NCBI GenBank assembly: GCA_003762875.1
Contig: RIBL01000021.1
Coordinates: forward strand, 1 to 54,557
From: Muribaculaceae bacterium Isolate-110 (HZI)
Lineage (GTDB): Bacteria; Bacteroidota; Bacteroidia; Bacteroidales; Muribaculaceae
Length of the DNA: 54,557 nt
Direction: 5' to 3'
Shown here: positions 54,279-54,557 of the stretch, one piece after another
Numbering within the stretch: position 1 is the first letter of the stretch
How the letters are laid out: each line of letters opens with the position of its first letter
Position numbers and translations under genes: made by a program
Notes under the pieces: generated by a model
What the model was told of the DNA's origin: nothing
The model's database searches: none
What the model saw: the letters and a program-made list of their open reading frames with translations, nothing else

Positions 54279-54284
54279 CACCAT

Positions 54285-54369
54285 AAATCATCCCCATCCC
54301 CAATTCACTTTAATTCAACCCATTTAAGTGAATAAAAAGTCGGGCAGTTCGTGAGAACAGCCCGACTTT
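54285..54369 (+). ncRNA. Candidate small RNA of about 85 nt
   Basis: The stretch between the orphan promoter and the terminator-like hairpin has no ATG. It begins with a C-rich segment, then a short hairpin ATTCACTT/AAGTGAAT (54303-54310 with 54326-54333) and ends in the GTCGGGC hairpin. It could be a small regulatory RNA or a leader read into the downstream IS. Confidence 0.4.
54336..54369 (+). terminator. Hairpin ending the orphan transcript
   Basis: AAAGTCGGGCAGTTC pairs perfectly with GAACAGCCCGACTTT around a 4-nt loop; TTTATTG follows, a weak T-run. Confidence 0.6.
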
Positions 54370-54430
54370 ATTGTTGACAGGGCCAAGGGTTGGTAGCGAC
54401 TGGCATTTCAGTAATAAATCTCTGAAAAGT

Positions 54431-54480
54431 GGCTCAAGCCGAAAACCCAGTGCATGAATTTAGAGAAAAGTGTTAAATTT
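54431..54480 (+). repeat. Left terminal inverted repeat of the right IS copy
   Basis: Begins GGCTCAAGCCGAAA and continues through GTGCAT and AGTGTTAAAT, matching the reverse complement of the left IS's right end (119-172). Confidence 0.75.
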
Positions 54481-54485
54481 GTGGC

Positions 54486-54557
54486 ATGAAAACCGCAGAT
54501 GCAATATGGATGTGTCTTCCCGAAGGCATGGATGAACTCTTCGAGATGGTGCGCTTC
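54486..54557 (+). mobile_element. 5' end of an ISL3/ISAon1-type IS gene (partial)
   Basis: ATG at 54486 opens 24 codons to the window edge (M-K-T-A-D-A-I-W-M-C-L-P-E-G ...). I recall this start as the N-terminal protein of ISAon1-type elements. Same orientation as the left copy. Confidence 0.7.

Larger units (their letters stand above)
54092..54485. other. Intergenic stretch before the right IS
   Basis: Contains the apeB promoter, the orphan promoter, the candidate small RNA and its hairpin, and the left end of the IS from 54431. No CDS is supported. Confidence 0.6.

Overview
The window comes from a gut-type Bacteroidales genome, most likely a Muribaculaceae-like organism (inference from gene content, not a taxonomic test). 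Evidence: a SusC/SusD pair with an ECF sigma factor and FecR anti-sigma factor, a tricorn protease, a bioA-bioF-bioGC-bioD operon with a BioG-BioC fusion, pectin-degrading enzymes with Bacteroidales-type surface-protein repeats, and repeated use of the Bacteroidota promoter pattern (TTTG-like box, about 20 nt, TAnnTTTG). No rRNA, tRNA, CRISPR array or prophage was seen. Both ends lie inside copies of what looks like the same ISL3/ISAon1-type insertion sequence (3' end of one at the left, 5' end of another at the right, same orientation), so this may be a whole contig that broke at repeats.

Layout. 1-3.1 kb: IS remnant, structured intergenic DNA, and an OmpR-type response regulator with its histidine kinase. 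3.2-7.4 kb (minus): EamA exporter and tricorn protease. 7.7-12.2 kb: very large modular pectin methylesterase. 12.8-17.4 kb (minus): asparaginase, methionyl-tRNA synthetase and an M16 peptidase. 17.5-22.2 kb (minus): rhamnogalacturonan lyase, whose leader holds a perfect 19-bp-arm hairpin, and a patatin/outer-membrane-barrel fusion. 22.3-27.7 kb (plus): TPR protein, outer-membrane barrel protein and rubrerythrin. 27.7-33.0 kb: an AT-rich, repeat-bounded island with a leftward operon of small membrane proteins, a secreted protein and two lipoproteins, none of known function. 33.1-37.5 kb: biotin operon. 37.6-40.5 kb (minus): formate/nitrite-type channel, DEDD exonuclease and L-serine dehydratase. 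40.6-44.4 kb: glycosyltransferase, GH28-type pectinase and acetyl-xylan-esterase-like hydrolase. 44.6-52.6 kb: ECF sigma, FecR, SusC, SusD and TlpA-like lipoprotein, a trans-envelope-regulated nutrient uptake locus. 52.8-54.1 kb (minus): M18 aminopeptidase, then a candidate small RNA and the second IS.

How the parts fit. The recognisable metabolic theme is pectin use: CE8 esterase, PL11 lyase, GH28 hydrolase and an acetyl esterase are present but spread over four places, with the GH28/esterase pair directly upstream of the SusCD locus. The most novel part is the 28.3-32.75 kb island: an operon of unrecognised envelope proteins bracketed by about 140-bp imperfect inverted repeats that preserve a hairpin by a compensatory base change, next to a nested palindrome with 75-bp arms. 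Several intergenic repeat families also recur: an ACAAAAG-type element of about 40 bp, AGTTTAAAG strings and TAATTAG strings. The ACAAAAG element is single near promoters and forms long palindromes between convergent genes.
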